Positions 1 to 9,101 of a stretch of 64,000 nt of DNA are shown here, in pieces. Below the pieces are notes generated by a model. The model was not told the origin of the DNA and ran no database searches. It saw only the letters and a list, made by a program, of their open reading frames with translations. Each line of letters begins with the position of its first letter. The stretch's first letter is position 1. Source of the stretch: Paraburkholderia agricolaris (GTDB lineage: Bacteria; Pseudomonadota; Gammaproteobacteria; Burkholderiales; Burkholderiaceae). The translations under genes were made by a program, and so were the position numbers. Where the stretch lies: contig NZ_QPER01000001.1 of assembly GCF_009455635.1 (NCBI RefSeq), forward strand, positions 3,968,001 through 4,032,000. The letters run 5' to 3'.

Positions 1-1
1 T

Positions 2-1534
2 GCTTTTGCCGATCGCAGCGACCATCGCATCGCGGATTTCCAACCGCGTCCCATACAGCTCTTCAACGCGGCGGCAAACCGCTGCCTGACTTCCGCGGGC
101 AGCGGCCATGCGCCGACACTCGCCGAGTGCACGGGCTCTGCCGCACAACAATGGCGCTGGGATCCACTCACTGTCTATCCTGGCAATACGCAGAACGCCG
201 CGCTCGTCAGCGTCGCGACTTCGCAATGCATCGCCGAACGCGACGGCTATCTGATCTCCGAGGCCTGCGATCAATGGGACATGGCGCAGCGCTGGACACC
301 GTGGGACTTCGGCCTCGTCTATACGCCGCAGCGGCACTGCCTCGGCGAGAACGACGGCAAGCTCACCATGCGCGGCTGCACGGCCCTTACCACACGCTAC
401 CGTTGGGCAACCACGCAACACACGCAGGCAACCGATTTGCGGCTCGCCACTGCCATGGTTGGCGACATCGCCGGCACCGGTGACGCTTCCGCCGTGTATG
501 TGCAGCGACAGCACGACGGGCCCGGATTCAACGTCTATGCGGCGTCGCTCGTGAAAGCCTCGCCCCCCGCGCTCTGGTACGCGAGCACGGTCCCATTCGA
601 TCCTCGCGCCACCGCGGCGAGCTGCACGAATGACGCGCTGTGCTTCGACAGCGCACGTTTTCTGCTCGGCGATTTCGACGGTAACGGCAAGGCTGACTTG
701 ATGGTCATCACCGCACGCCAGGGCGGCACTGCATTCTGGCTGCTGCGCAGTACCGGCGAGCGCTTCGAGGCGCCACGTCTCTGGCTCCAGACCAGCAATG
801 CGTTCAGGCCTGAGTTGACGCAGCAGTATGTCGCGGCGGATTTCAACGGAACCGGACGTGCCGGCGTGCTGATCGCGCAGAAGCGAACCGACAGCGGACT
901 CGACCTCTGGCTCGCGTCTTCCACGAACTCCGCAGGCACGGCGCCCACGCTCGTGGCGCAGGCCAAAGCCCTGCCGCAAAACGTCAATCTCCTACCGGTT
1001 CAGGTGCCGGGGTCCCGCGCGTCATTAGTTGCGGTGGGGGCTGCGAACGGCCGGCTCGCGCTCACGCAGATCGCCAACGACGGCACTCGCATGAGTGTCG
1101 GCGAACGCCGACTATTGCCGGCGAATTTCCAGCCCGATTTCGTCAAGGTGACACTCGGCGCCGTACATGGCAAAGCGAGCAGTACGCTGATTCTTTCGAT
1201 ACCGCATTTCGACGGCGCAACCGACGACGCGGTTATCGATATCGCCACGCTCGATACAGCGGATGCGAGCAGCGTAGCTGTCCAGGCGGCGACATTGCGT
1301 GGCATGTCCTGGTCGGACGTCTTTCCGTTTTTCGTGCGCGACAAACGCAATGCGGCGCTCGTGCTGTACCGGCGAACCGATGCGACGCTGGGGAATTTCT
1401 ATTTCACCGGCGGCGCACCGGCGCTAACGCGCTACCCGGTAGGCGACGGCTTCGCCCTGGGTCCGGCCCAGGAACTCGGCGAACTGCCGGGACTGTTTTC
1501 GGAGACGGTGCGGATCGACCGGCTGGCGCAATAA
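2..1534 (+). CDS. Secreted lectin / FG-GAP repeat protein, 5' end cut by the window
   Basis: The reading frame is open from base 2 with no stop, so the gene starts upstream; at least 510 codons are present. The N-terminal part has two QxW-like motifs (AQQWRW near base 150 and AQRWTPW near base 285) with paired cysteines, as in ricin-type beta-trefoil (CBM13) sugar-binding domains. The remainder has calcium-binding FG-GAP/VCBS-like blades: GDFDGNGKADLMVI, ADFNGTGRAGVLIA and a weaker GDIAGTGDASAVYV. Such proteins are normally secreted and bind glycans or act as beta-propellers. No catalytic domain is visible in the part present. It converges on a glycosyltransferase and lies near a glycosidase-like lipoprotein, which suggests a cell-surface polysaccharide role (inference). 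Confidence 0.7.
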   Translation, partial: AFADRSDHRIADFQPRPIQLFNAAANRCLTSAGSGHAPTLAECTGSAAQQWRWDPLTVYPGNTQNAALVSVATSQCIAERDGYLISEACDQWDMAQRWTPWDFGLVYTPQRHCLGENDGKLTMRGCTALTTRYRWATTQHTQATDLRLATAMVGDIAGTGDASAVYVQRQHDGPGFNVYAASLVKASPPALWYASTVPFDPRATAASCTNDALCFDSARFLLGDFDGNGKADLMVITARQGGTAFWLLRSTGERFEAPRLWLQTSNAFRPELTQQYVAADFNGTGRAGVLIAQKRTDSGLDLWLASSTNSAGTAPTLVAQAKALPQNVNLLPVQVPGSRASLVAVGAANGRLALTQIANDGTRMSVGERRLLPANFQPDFVKVTLGAVHGKASSTLILSIPHFDGATDDAVIDIATLDTADASSVAVQAATLRGMSWSDVFPFFVRDKRNAALVLYRRTDATLGNFYFTGGAPALTRYPVGDGFALGPAQELGELPGLFSETVRIDRLAQ

Positions 1535-1575
1535 CGGGCGTCGTAACGCGCGCCGACCGATCGATCCAGCGTCCT

Positions 1576-2661
1576 TCAGGCCGACATCTGCAGCGGCTGG
1601 ACGAACTGCCGCGCGATCTTCATGTAGCGATCCGCGGTGTCATGCAACGTGTATCCCGCCAGTTGCCGGTTGGCACGCGGCGTGTCGAGCGCCTTGAGCA
1701 ACGCGCGGCCATAGGCCTCGGGATCGGCCGTATCGACGAGATTGACGCCCGCAAATCCGCTGGCAAAGACGAACGACGGAATCCGGCTCGCCACGACAGG
1801 AATGCCCGAAGCGAGCGCTTCCAGAAAGCCAATGCTTTGCGCTTCGAATTGCGAAGGCATCGCGAAGACGCGCGAGGAGCGCAGGATCGCGGCAACATCC
1901 GAACGCGGTCCGCATACCGTCACGCGGCTGTCCAGACCAAGCTGATGAACGAGCGACACTACCGCCTCGTGATAAGCGACGTCTTCGACGACACCACACA
2001 ACAGCAGGCGCGCCTCGGGCTCGCTCTGCACGACACGCTCGAACGCGCGGATCGTGTGCAACTGACTCTTGCCTTCTATATAGCGGCCTAGCTGAACGAT
2101 CTGCTTCGCGGGCACGGCGATATCCGGTGCCGGTGCGCCGTTGTCCTGCGCGAACAGCGATGCATCGACCCCGTTCGGGATCACGACCAGCGCCGGGTGT
2201 TTGCCGATTTCTCTTAGATACTCATCGATATTTTTCTGCGACACGCCGATGACCGCTCTGGCCCGCCGCGACAGCAGCCGCTCGGCCTGCTTGAGCGCGC
2301 TGTTCTCGAAGTCATTGACACCGGAGTGCATTACCCAAGCGATCGGCGTATGCACGGGCAGAAGACGCACATAGAGTGCGGCGAGCGTGGCATGAGCCAC
2401 GATGAAGTCGGGGCGAAACTGACGCACCACGCGATACAGATGCAGCAGCTTGCCCACCCTGCCGTAGTGAACGCCTGGAAACAGGCAGGTGACGCCCGCG
2501 GCCTCGAGCTCCGCGCGAATGTCGACGAAATCGTCCTGCTGGGGAAGCAGCGACGCGATGCAGACCTCATGGCCGCCGCGCTGATGATGAATCGCAAGCC
2601 CCTTTACCAGCACCTCTGCCCCGGAAAGTCGCGGTGCGTGAACCAACTGAAGAATTCTCAC
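1576..2661 (-). CDS. Family 4 glycosyltransferase
   Basis: A 361-residue GT-B fold glycosyltransferase of the GT4 (RfaB/WcaL) type. The N-terminal half begins with the typical MRILQLVHAPRLSGAE acceptor-side strand and glycine loop. The C-terminal half has the nucleotide-sugar side: IVQLGRYIEGKSQL, and FEAQSIGFLEALASGIPVV, which carries the EX7E pair. It transfers a sugar from an activated donor to a lipid-linked or polysaccharide acceptor on the cytoplasmic face; the sugar cannot be read from sequence. The start is a GTG at 2661, preceded by an AGAGA ribosome site. The gene is divergent from the lipoprotein at 3383 and was probably part of an exopolysaccharide gene set. Confidence 0.85.
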   Translation of the reverse strand: MRILQLVHAPRLSGAEVLVKGLAIHHQRGGHEVCIASLLPQQDDFVDIRAELEAAGVTCLFPGVHYGRVGKLLHLYRVVRQFRPDFIVAHATLAALYVRLLPVHTPIAWVMHSGVNDFENSALKQAERLLSRRARAVIGVSQKNIDEYLREIGKHPALVVIPNGVDASLFAQDNGAPAPDIAVPAKQIVQLGRYIEGKSQLHTIRAFERVVQSEPEARLLLCGVVEDVAYHEAVVSLVHQLGLDSRVTVCGPRSDVAAILRSSRVFAMPSQFEAQSIGFLEALASGIPVVASRIPSFVFASGFAGVNLVDTADPEAYGRALLKALDTPRANRQLAGYTLHDTADRYMKIARQFVQPLQMSA

Positions 2662-3382
2662 GATTTATCTCTCTGGATAACCGCCCTTTTTACGCAGCGG
2701 ATGGGGATGCCTGCAAGCAAGTACCGGCCCTAAAAACATCGGCATCCCATCATGTTTGTCTGGCGCACCCCTTTTGCGGAACGTCGCCTGGTCTTTCGAA
2801 AAAACAGCGACAGTTCCGCCGCGAAGTCACTGTCGCGAGGAAACGTTACACCGAAGGCCCAGCACTTTTACGCCATCCCCAAGGCGCAATCGGCTATGGA
2901 ATGAGCGCTACCGCCCACTTCCCCGTGGTTCACGCCGACTCGACTAGTTAGGCATCCGTCACAAATCTTTTCGACCCCATTTCAGAATGGCGGATAAAGA
3001 CTAGTCTCTCCAGATAATTATTCTGATGTGATCAATGCAATTAGTACTGCATCATTGTTCATACGTAACGACTCGTTACTTCTTTTAAACACACTCCTGC
3101 GTATCGTTGCGGTCGATTCTCCCCATCAGCGGCCTTTCCTTCTTACAGAACAGTAAAAAGTTCACCGAGCAGCACCATGGACTCAGGCACTGCGATATGA
3201 ATTTCGCTGTGGCTCACGACATTGGTTGTTTTCGTCGCACCTTCCCGGGCCGTCCGATTCCGCCAGATCCGCCATGACGAGCGGCGCGGATTCGTACGAC
3301 GTTAATTTCTGTTCACTTCGTCTCCCGCCGCGCGTCGCGCGAAGAGACGCGAATGTTCAGCTCACGCATTGGTTAGAGATTG
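2662..3382. other. Long divergent intergenic region
   Basis: This 721-base region lies between the divergent glycosyltransferase and lipoprotein genes. It is clearly more AT-rich than its flanks, especially about 2940-3130, and I see no convincing gene in it. It should hold the promoters of both genes. The only clear structure is the small palindrome at 3065-3079, listed separately. Confidence 0.5.
3065..3079. promoter_or_regulatory. Palindromic candidate operator GTAACG-ACT-CGTTAC
   Basis: A perfect 6-bp inverted repeat with a 3-base spacer lies in the AT-rich part of the divergent region, about 300 bases before the lipoprotein start. Its size and position suit a dimeric regulator. The regulator is unknown and chance occurrence cannot be excluded. 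Confidence 0.3.
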
Positions 3383-5335
3383 ATGAAATCGCAACTCCTC
3401 CTACTTTCGACACTTTCCCTCGCACTAGCCGGTTGCGGTGGCGGCGGCGGTGGTAGCGCCGGCACCAGCGCGGCAACCCAGGCCAACGGCAGCGCCGCTC
3501 CATCCAGCGCCGCCAACCTGAGCGCGGCAGGAAACAGCAGCACCGGCGGCACCGCCACGGTGAATGGCGCGGGCACCACGGTCGCAGCACTCAGTTGCGC
3601 AGCGCCGGCCGTCTCGGCCGGCTCGGGCAGCGCCACCATTTCAGCCGATACGCCGAGCACGGACGGCACGCGCATCTTCGCCGCCGGCAGCACATTTCAG
3701 CTCGCCTTTACCACCAACGTACCGAATGCCGACACGCTGAACTGGGCCGTCACGGACACCCTCGGACGGGTGGCCGCGAGCGGCAGCACCGCCGTGCCGA
3801 GCGGTTCGAAAACCATCACGTTCAACTGCACCTCGACGCTCGCCGGCTACTTCGCGGCAACCGGCACTCTTGCGCAGAACGGCGGCCAGTTGCCGCAAGC
3901 AGGCACGCGTCCGGTCGGCATTGCGAGCTTCGGCGTGCTGCCGAACCTGTCCGGTGTCGTGCCGGCCGTCACCTACGCGCACCAGGAGCAGCATCGCTTC
4001 GGCATGCAGGGCGCGAACGACAACGGTCCGCTGCTCGCCGACCTCGGCATATCGTCGACGATCGACGATCGCCAGCTCTCGACCATGGAACCGAACGGAC
4101 CGAACACGTTTAATCCGTCAGCCAACAATCTCGATCCGTTCTACACAAGCGGCAAGGTGATGCGCCTGATCCGTCTTGACGGCATTCCCGCATGGGCGAG
4201 CAGCACCGGCGCGTTCCAGGACGATACGAGCGTGCCGACCAATCTGTCGTACTACCAGAGCTACATGAGCCGCGTCGGCACCGAATCGAACGCGATTCGT
4301 GCGGCGTATTTCCCGACCCAGTCGGCGAACTACTATCAGGTAACCTGGGAACCCAACCAGTTCTGGACCGATACCGACGCCAACTTCATCGCGCTGTATC
4401 AGTCCGTCTATCAAGGCCTCCACTCGACCGATCCGAACGCGGTGGTAATGGGCCCGGCCGATGCGTTCCCGAGCCTGACCACGACCCGCCTGAAGCGCCT
4501 CGCGCCGCTCGGCTTCGGTCAGTACATCGACGCGGTTGCCACCCACGGTTACTACGACGCGGGAACCTCGCCGTCGCATCCGCCGGAGCGCTACGATGCC
4601 GACCCGTCTACCGCCGAAGGTTCGCTGCGCGGCCAGATGCGTGATTTGCGCGCGGAAATGGCCACCGATTACCGTCCGGGCATGAAGCTGTTCTCGACGG
4701 AAGCCGGCATCAGCTACGACCTCGGCACCTCGTACGGCCCGAACTATCCGACTGCCAACGTGCTGTACGCGCAAGCGGCGGTCGCGGCGCGCATGCACAT
4801 CATTACGCTCGGCGAAGGCGCGGATCAGACCTACGTGTTCTACGGTGCGGACTATCCGGGCGAAGTCGGCTATGGCACCTTCTTCGATCTGAACGACGCG
4901 CAGGGCGCATTCGGCGCGACGAACATCAGCCCGAAGCCGGTCGCGATGGCAATCAGCGCGATGACGCATACGCTCGACGGCACTCATACGCTCGGACCGG
5001 TAAACGGCACGCCGACCGGCATCTACGCCTACGCGTTCCAGCAGGTGGGCAACGGCGCGGTGGTCACCGCGCTGTGGACGCACAACAACAGCGTGTGGGA
5101 CGCGAGCGTCGGCTTCAGTTCGAGCTACAGCGTGCCGTATAGCCTCACGGTGGATGCACCGGGCACGAGCGGCACCGTGAAGGTTATCGACATGATGGGC
5201 AATGCGTCGAGCGCGAACTACAGCAACGGTACGTTGACGCTCAACCTGACCGAATCGCCGGTGTATGTGGTGTCGAACAACGCGTCGGTCGCCAAAGCCA
5301 ACACGACGGCTCCGGTGGGATACACCGGGATCTGA
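3383..5335 (+). CDS. Putative glycosidase lipoprotein (TIM-barrel, clan GH-A-like)
   Basis: A 650-residue exported protein. Residues 1-18 are a lipoprotein signal with lipobox LAGC and Cys18 as the lipidation site, followed by a Gly/Ala/Ser-rich linker to about residue 75. Residues 75-190 look like an Ig-like domain. A barrel-like domain follows with VTWEPNQFW (Glu323, in the place of an acid/base) and LFSTEAGISYD (Glu440, in the place of a nucleophile), the pattern of clan A glycoside hydrolases such as GH39 or GH5. A C-terminal beta-sandwich closes the protein. It should sit in the outer membrane and cut or trim a polysaccharide; substrate and family number are not readable. ATG 3383 is preferred over an in-frame TTG at 3380. 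A strong terminator follows. Confidence 0.6.
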   Translation: MKSQLLLLSTLSLALAGCGGGGGGSAGTSAATQANGSAAPSSAANLSAAGNSSTGGTATVNGAGTTVAALSCAAPAVSAGSGSATISADTPSTDGTRIFAAGSTFQLAFTTNVPNADTLNWAVTDTLGRVAASGSTAVPSGSKTITFNCTSTLAGYFAATGTLAQNGGQLPQAGTRPVGIASFGVLPNLSGVVPAVTYAHQEQHRFGMQGANDNGPLLADLGISSTIDDRQLSTMEPNGPNTFNPSANNLDPFYTSGKVMRLIRLDGIPAWASSTGAFQDDTSVPTNLSYYQSYMSRVGTESNAIRAAYFPTQSANYYQVTWEPNQFWTDTDANFIALYQSVYQGLHSTDPNAVVMGPADAFPSLTTTRLKRLAPLGFGQYIDAVATHGYYDAGTSPSHPPERYDADPSTAEGSLRGQMRDLRAEMATDYRPGMKLFSTEAGISYDLGTSYGPNYPTANVLYAQAAVAARMHIITLGEGADQTYVFYGADYPGEVGYGTFFDLNDAQGAFGATNISPKPVAMAISAMTHTLDGTHTLGPVNGTPTGIYAYAFQQVGNGAVVTALWTHNNSVWDASVGFSSSYSVPYSLTVDAPGTSGTVKVIDMMGNASSANYSNGTLTLNLTESPVYVVSNNASVAKANTTAPVGYTGI

Positions 5336-5368
5336 GCCGCAGCCGCCACCCATGCGGCGGATGTAAAT

Positions 5369-5405
5369 ACGTCAGCCGGCTCCAGGGCCGGCTGACGTTT
5401 GTTCT
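5369..5405 (+). terminator. Intrinsic terminator of the glycosidase gene
   Basis: A perfect 12-bp stem (ACGTCAGCCGGC paired with GCCGGCTGACGT, six-base loop) is followed by TTTGTTC. It lies 33 bases after the lipoprotein stop codon. Confidence 0.85.
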
Positions 5406-5459
5406 TTCAGACATGAATGGCGGCAGCGGGCCGCGCATTCGCAGAGTTTCCGTCTTCTT

Positions 5460-6998
5460 TCAGCTTTCCCCCAGCCGTCCCTCCAGACCGTTCAATTCCT
5501 GCTCGCGTTCCTTCGACACCTTGCCGACCGGCGGCCCTGCAAAGCTCTTGCGCACACCGGCGCCGTACCAGATCGCCAGCAGTACCGCGAGCAATCCGAC
5601 AATCACGTACACCACTTTCTGGTTCGGCGGCTGCATGCCGACATAGGCGAGCACGAGTGCGCCGAACACCGCGGCCACTGCGAACGGCTTCGACAACATG
5701 CCTAACTGGAACGGACCCTTTTCTTTCCATGTGCGGCCTTCGGCAAAAATACCGGACGCAATCGGCATGGCGTATGAGATGAACAGGAACACGGCGCTAC
5801 CCGCGCTCAACACCGTGAACGCATCGCCGTACAAGGTCACCACGATCGCCAGCACCGCCGAGGTCCAGATCGCGGCACCCGGTGTACGGTGCGCCGCATT
5901 CACTTTGCGCAGCCACTTCGAACCCGGCAAACCGCCATCGCGAGCGAATGCGAACATCATGCGCGAGGTCGATGTGACGGCGGCGAGACCGCATACGTAG
6001 TTGATGAAGAACATCAGCAGTTCGATCAGGATGCGCAGCGGTCCCGGAATCGGCGCGAGAATCGCTTCGAAGAATCCCGTGCCCTGCTTTACCGCTGCGC
6101 CAATATCCGGCATGACCAGCACGAAGGCGCACACCATCACGTAGCCGAATGTGGTCGACCAGAACACCGAACCGATAATGCCGCGCGGCACATTGCGTGC
6201 CGCCTGACGCGTTTCCTCCGAGGTATGCGCGGAAGCGTCGAAGCCCGTGATCGTATAGGCGGTCAGCAGCAGGCCCGACAGAAATGCCATGGCGATAGTC
6301 TGCTTGGGCCATGCGCCGCCATCGACACCGGTGAAGTTGGTGAAGGTATAGAGCCGTGACAGATCGATCTTGACTGGCGAGTAGACCAGTAGGGATACCA
6401 CCAGCATGATCGTCACCACGAAGATCAGATAACCCGACAGGTCCGTGATCTTGCTGGTGATGCGAATGCCGCGATGATTCAGGAATGCTTGCGAAGCGGT
6501 GATCGCCGTCAGGAAGAGCGTCTGCTGCCACCAGCCGAGCGAATCGGGACTGACACCGAACATCGGTGCGATCAGCGTGCGAAAGAACGGATCATAGGTG
6601 CCGTAATTGATCGCGGCGACAACAAACACGAGGCCGAGCAGATTCAGCCAGGCGGTGAGCCATCCCCACATCTTGCCGCCCAGAATCGAACTCCAGTGAT
6701 AGAGGCCGCCGGCGGTCGGATACGACGACGCGATCTGCGCCATCGCAGCCGCCACGACCAACGCGAACAGCGAGCCGAGCGGCCAGCCGAGCCCGATCGA
6801 CGCCCCGCCCGCCGCCGACAACCCCATCTGGAAGGATGTGATACCGCCCGACAGAATGCAGATCAGCGAGAACGACACCGCGAAGTTCGAGAACGCCCCC
6901 ATGCGCCGTGACAGTTCCTGCGCGTAGCCCATCTTGTGCAACAGCTTGACGTCGTTGTCGGCGGGTTCCGCCGACGGCACGGCCGTGTTGATGTCCAT
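5460..6998 (-). CDS. APC-family amino acid/amine permease
   Basis: A 512-residue polytopic membrane protein with about 12 hydrophobic segments, the usual size for the amino acid/choline transporter branch of the APC superfamily (GABA, choline or basic amino acid permeases). The first helix region, with a GGITSFQMGLSAAGG segment, and the STSRMMFAFARDGGLPGS loop between later helices are characteristic. The start has an AAGGA ribosome site 8-9 bases upstream. It is followed on the chromosome by an SDR dehydrogenase start and a divergent AraC regulator, so a three-gene uptake and oxidation unit for an amine or amino alcohol is likely (inference). Confidence 0.85.
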   Translation of the reverse strand: MDINTAVPSAEPADNDVKLLHKMGYAQELSRRMGAFSNFAVSFSLICILSGGITSFQMGLSAAGGASIGLGWPLGSLFALVVAAAMAQIASSYPTAGGLYHWSSILGGKMWGWLTAWLNLLGLVFVVAAINYGTYDPFFRTLIAPMFGVSPDSLGWWQQTLFLTAITASQAFLNHRGIRITSKITDLSGYLIFVVTIMLVVSLLVYSPVKIDLSRLYTFTNFTGVDGGAWPKQTIAMAFLSGLLLTAYTITGFDASAHTSEETRQAARNVPRGIIGSVFWSTTFGYVMVCAFVLVMPDIGAAVKQGTGFFEAILAPIPGPLRILIELLMFFINYVCGLAAVTSTSRMMFAFARDGGLPGSKWLRKVNAAHRTPGAAIWTSAVLAIVVTLYGDAFTVLSAGSAVFLFISYAMPIASGIFAEGRTWKEKGPFQLGMLSKPFAVAAVFGALVLAYVGMQPPNQKVVYVIVGLLAVLLAIWYGAGVRKSFAGPPVGKVSKEREQELNGLEGRLGES

Positions 6999-7074
6999 GA
7001 CGCGATCCTTTGAACAGGGTTATGGCGAAGCGGCTAAGCAATAGACCAGCGTGAGCGCGCGACGCAGGACCGGC

Positions 7075-7851
7075 TCACGCAGCCGTAAAGCAGTTATCCA
7101 CGTACAGGTGGGCGCCGTTGACGAAACTGGCGTCGTCGCTGGCGAGAAAGAGCGCGGCGCGTGCGACTTCTTCCGGCGCGCACAGACGGCCTTGCTGCAC
7201 CGACAGCGCCGCCTCGCTCGCATCGAACCCATACTTGGCGAGCGCGCTGATTTCGCGCCGTCCGTGTGGCGTGTCGATGAAGCCGGGGCACACCGCATTG
7301 CAACGAATGCCGCGGTCGCGATACTCGACCGCAATCGAGCGCGCGAACATCGCGCACGCGCCTTTGGTCGTGCAGTACAGCACTTCGAGCGGCGTGGCCG
7401 CCACGGATGAGATCGACGCCGTACACACGATCGAACCGCCGCCCGCAGCGAGCATATGCGGCAGCACTGCGCGCGTCATCATGAACATGCTTTTCACGTT
7501 GACGTTCATGAGCCAGTCGTAGTCTTCGTCGGTGGTATCCACGAAGGGCTTCACGACGATACTGCCGGCGTGGTTGAACAGCACGTCGATGCGCCCGAAA
7601 CGCGCCATGATGTTCGCCACGGCGGCGTCGACCGCTGCGCGCTTTGATACATCGGCGGCAAATAGCTCGGCTGTGCCGCCTGCCGCGCGAATGCGCGTTA
7701 CGACTTCCTCGCCCGCATCGGTATTGATATCGACCACCGCGACCTGCGCGCCTTCCTGCGCGAACAGCAGCGACGCCGCGCCGCCCGCGCCCGTTGCGCC
7801 GCCCGACACGATTGCGATCTTGCCTTCCAGCCTGCCTGCCGATCTGCTCAT
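7075..7851 (-). CDS. SDR-family NAD-dependent dehydrogenase
   Basis: A 258-residue classical short-chain dehydrogenase. The Rossmann glycine motif GGATGAGG is at 17-24, Asp41 after the second strand points to NAD rather than NADP, NHAG is at 93-96, and the catalytic set is Ser146/Ser148, Tyr159 and Lys163 (YCTTK). I chose the ATG at 7851 over an upstream in-frame start at 7905 because AGGGGAG lies seven to eight bases before it and the extension has no family match. It oxidises or reduces a hydroxyl/keto substrate in the cytoplasm; the substrate is unknown. It is transcribed towards the permease gene. Confidence 0.88.
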   Translation of the reverse strand: MSRSAGRLEGKIAIVSGGATGAGGAASLLFAQEGAQVAVVDINTDAGEEVVTRIRAAGGTAELFAADVSKRAAVDAAVANIMARFGRIDVLFNHAGSIVVKPFVDTTDEDYDWLMNVNVKSMFMMTRAVLPHMLAAGGGSIVCTASISSVAATPLEVLYCTTKGACAMFARSIAVEYRDRGIRCNAVCPGFIDTPHGRREISALAKYGFDASEAALSVQQGRLCAPEEVARAALFLASDDASFVNGAHLYVDNCFTAA

Positions 7852-8122
7852 GCGTGACTCCCCTTCCAGTGCCTGATGCGTTGCATTGCGTGACGTGTTG
7901 TGCACAAAGTAGGGGCGGCAAAAAGCGGCGACTATCCAAAATTGGCAAAAAAGTAAAAATCCCGTAAAAATTCAGCTTGCTGACAAATGCATTACGCGCT
8001 GACGTTCGAGCGCCCTACTGCCTGTGCAGACGGCCTGATCCACGAGCGCGACGCGGTTTTTTTTTCGCATACACTGGTCGGCACCATGCGTTTGGGGAGC
8101 GCCAACAGAATCGGGAGAAGCT

Positions 8123-9097
8123 ATGCAGCCGGTCAATCAGACAAGCAGCGCCGTCGAGATCCACTGTTGCCGGAACATCGACGAACAGGCGATGTTGCTC
8201 GACGCATGGAACCAGAGCTATTGCCAGATTTCGCGCGGCGCCTTCGACGGCTCGGTGAGTTCGTTCTCTGCGGGCGGGGTACGGGTGCTGGTGGAACGCC
8301 TGAACCGCACGGTCTATCAACGCGGGCAAGTCGCGCTATCCAGGCTGGCCGTGGGCGTTCCATTTCAGCTCGAAGGACATGCGCTGCTGTGCGGGCAGAC
8401 GAGTCATCGTGACGGCCTGCATGTCTTTTCCGGCGATGGCGGGTTTGAGTTTTTATCGCCCGACAAGCACGTGGTGGTGAACCTGGAAATTGAGCCTGGC
8501 GCGATTGCCGATGAGCTGGTGCGCGTGCAGCTCGAGGGCATAGCGCCGTTGCTGGGCAAGAGGCCTGGCATACTGAATGTCGATCCGGCGAGATTGCAGG
8601 GCTTTCGCGAGGTGCTTCTGCGCTTGCTCGACGCGGTGGCGGCTACGCCGGCTTTGCTCGATAACGCGGGTGTGGCGGCTTCGTTCGAGAAGTCGGTGAT
8701 CTTTGGTCTTGCCGAGGCATTGCAGGGGATGCGGGATGCCGATCCGCACGGGCAACTCGAGGCGCGGACCGCGCGGAACTGGCAGCTTGTGCGCGGTGTG
8801 CGCGAGCTGGTGGAGGAGTCGCCGGATTGTCCGTTGTCGGTCGCTGAGCTATGCGCGCGGTTTCGTGCGAGCCGGCGGACTTTGCAGTATGCGTTTGAGG
8901 ATACGGTTGGGGTGAATCCTTCGGCTTATATACGAGCTGTTCGGCTCGATCATGTGCGGCGGGAATTACGGAGTGCCGGGTCGGTTACCGAGGTCGCTAC
9001 GCGGTGGGGGTTTTGGCATTTTGGGAATTTTTCCAACGAGTATCGAGGGCAGTTTGGGGAGTTGCCGAGGGAGACCTGGCGGCGGAGTAGAAGTTAA
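8123..9097 (+). CDS. AraC-family transcriptional regulator
   Basis: A 324-residue regulator. The C-terminal ~95 residues hold two helix-turn-helix motifs (LSVAELCARFRASRRTLQ, then VTEVATRWGFWHFGNFS), typical of AraC/XylS. The N-terminal ~220 residues resemble the sensing domain seen in EutR/OruR-like regulators rather than the cupin of AraC itself. GGGAGAAG precedes the ATG. It is divergent from the SDR-permease pair and probably activates it. The last ~250 bases of the gene are unusually rich in G and T on the coding strand compared with its first half, and the stop codon lies five bases before a large palindromic repeat. Confidence 0.88.
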   Translation: MQPVNQTSSAVEIHCCRNIDEQAMLLDAWNQSYCQISRGAFDGSVSSFSAGGVRVLVERLNRTVYQRGQVALSRLAVGVPFQLEGHALLCGQTSHRDGLHVFSGDGGFEFLSPDKHVVVNLEIEPGAIADELVRVQLEGIAPLLGKRPGILNVDPARLQGFREVLLRLLDAVAATPALLDNAGVAASFEKSVIFGLAEALQGMRDADPHGQLEARTARNWQLVRGVRELVEESPDCPLSVAELCARFRASRRTLQYAFEDTVGVNPSAYIRAVRLDHVRRELRSAGSVTEVATRWGFWHFGNFSNEYRGQFGELPRETWRRSRS

Positions 9098-9101
9098 GGG
9101 T

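Noticed and set aside
4118..5353. A 411-codon minus-strand frame inside the glycosidase lipoprotein gene
   Set aside because: Arg/His-rich antisense shadow; the plus-strand protein has a signal peptide, lipobox and catalytic-looking motifs.
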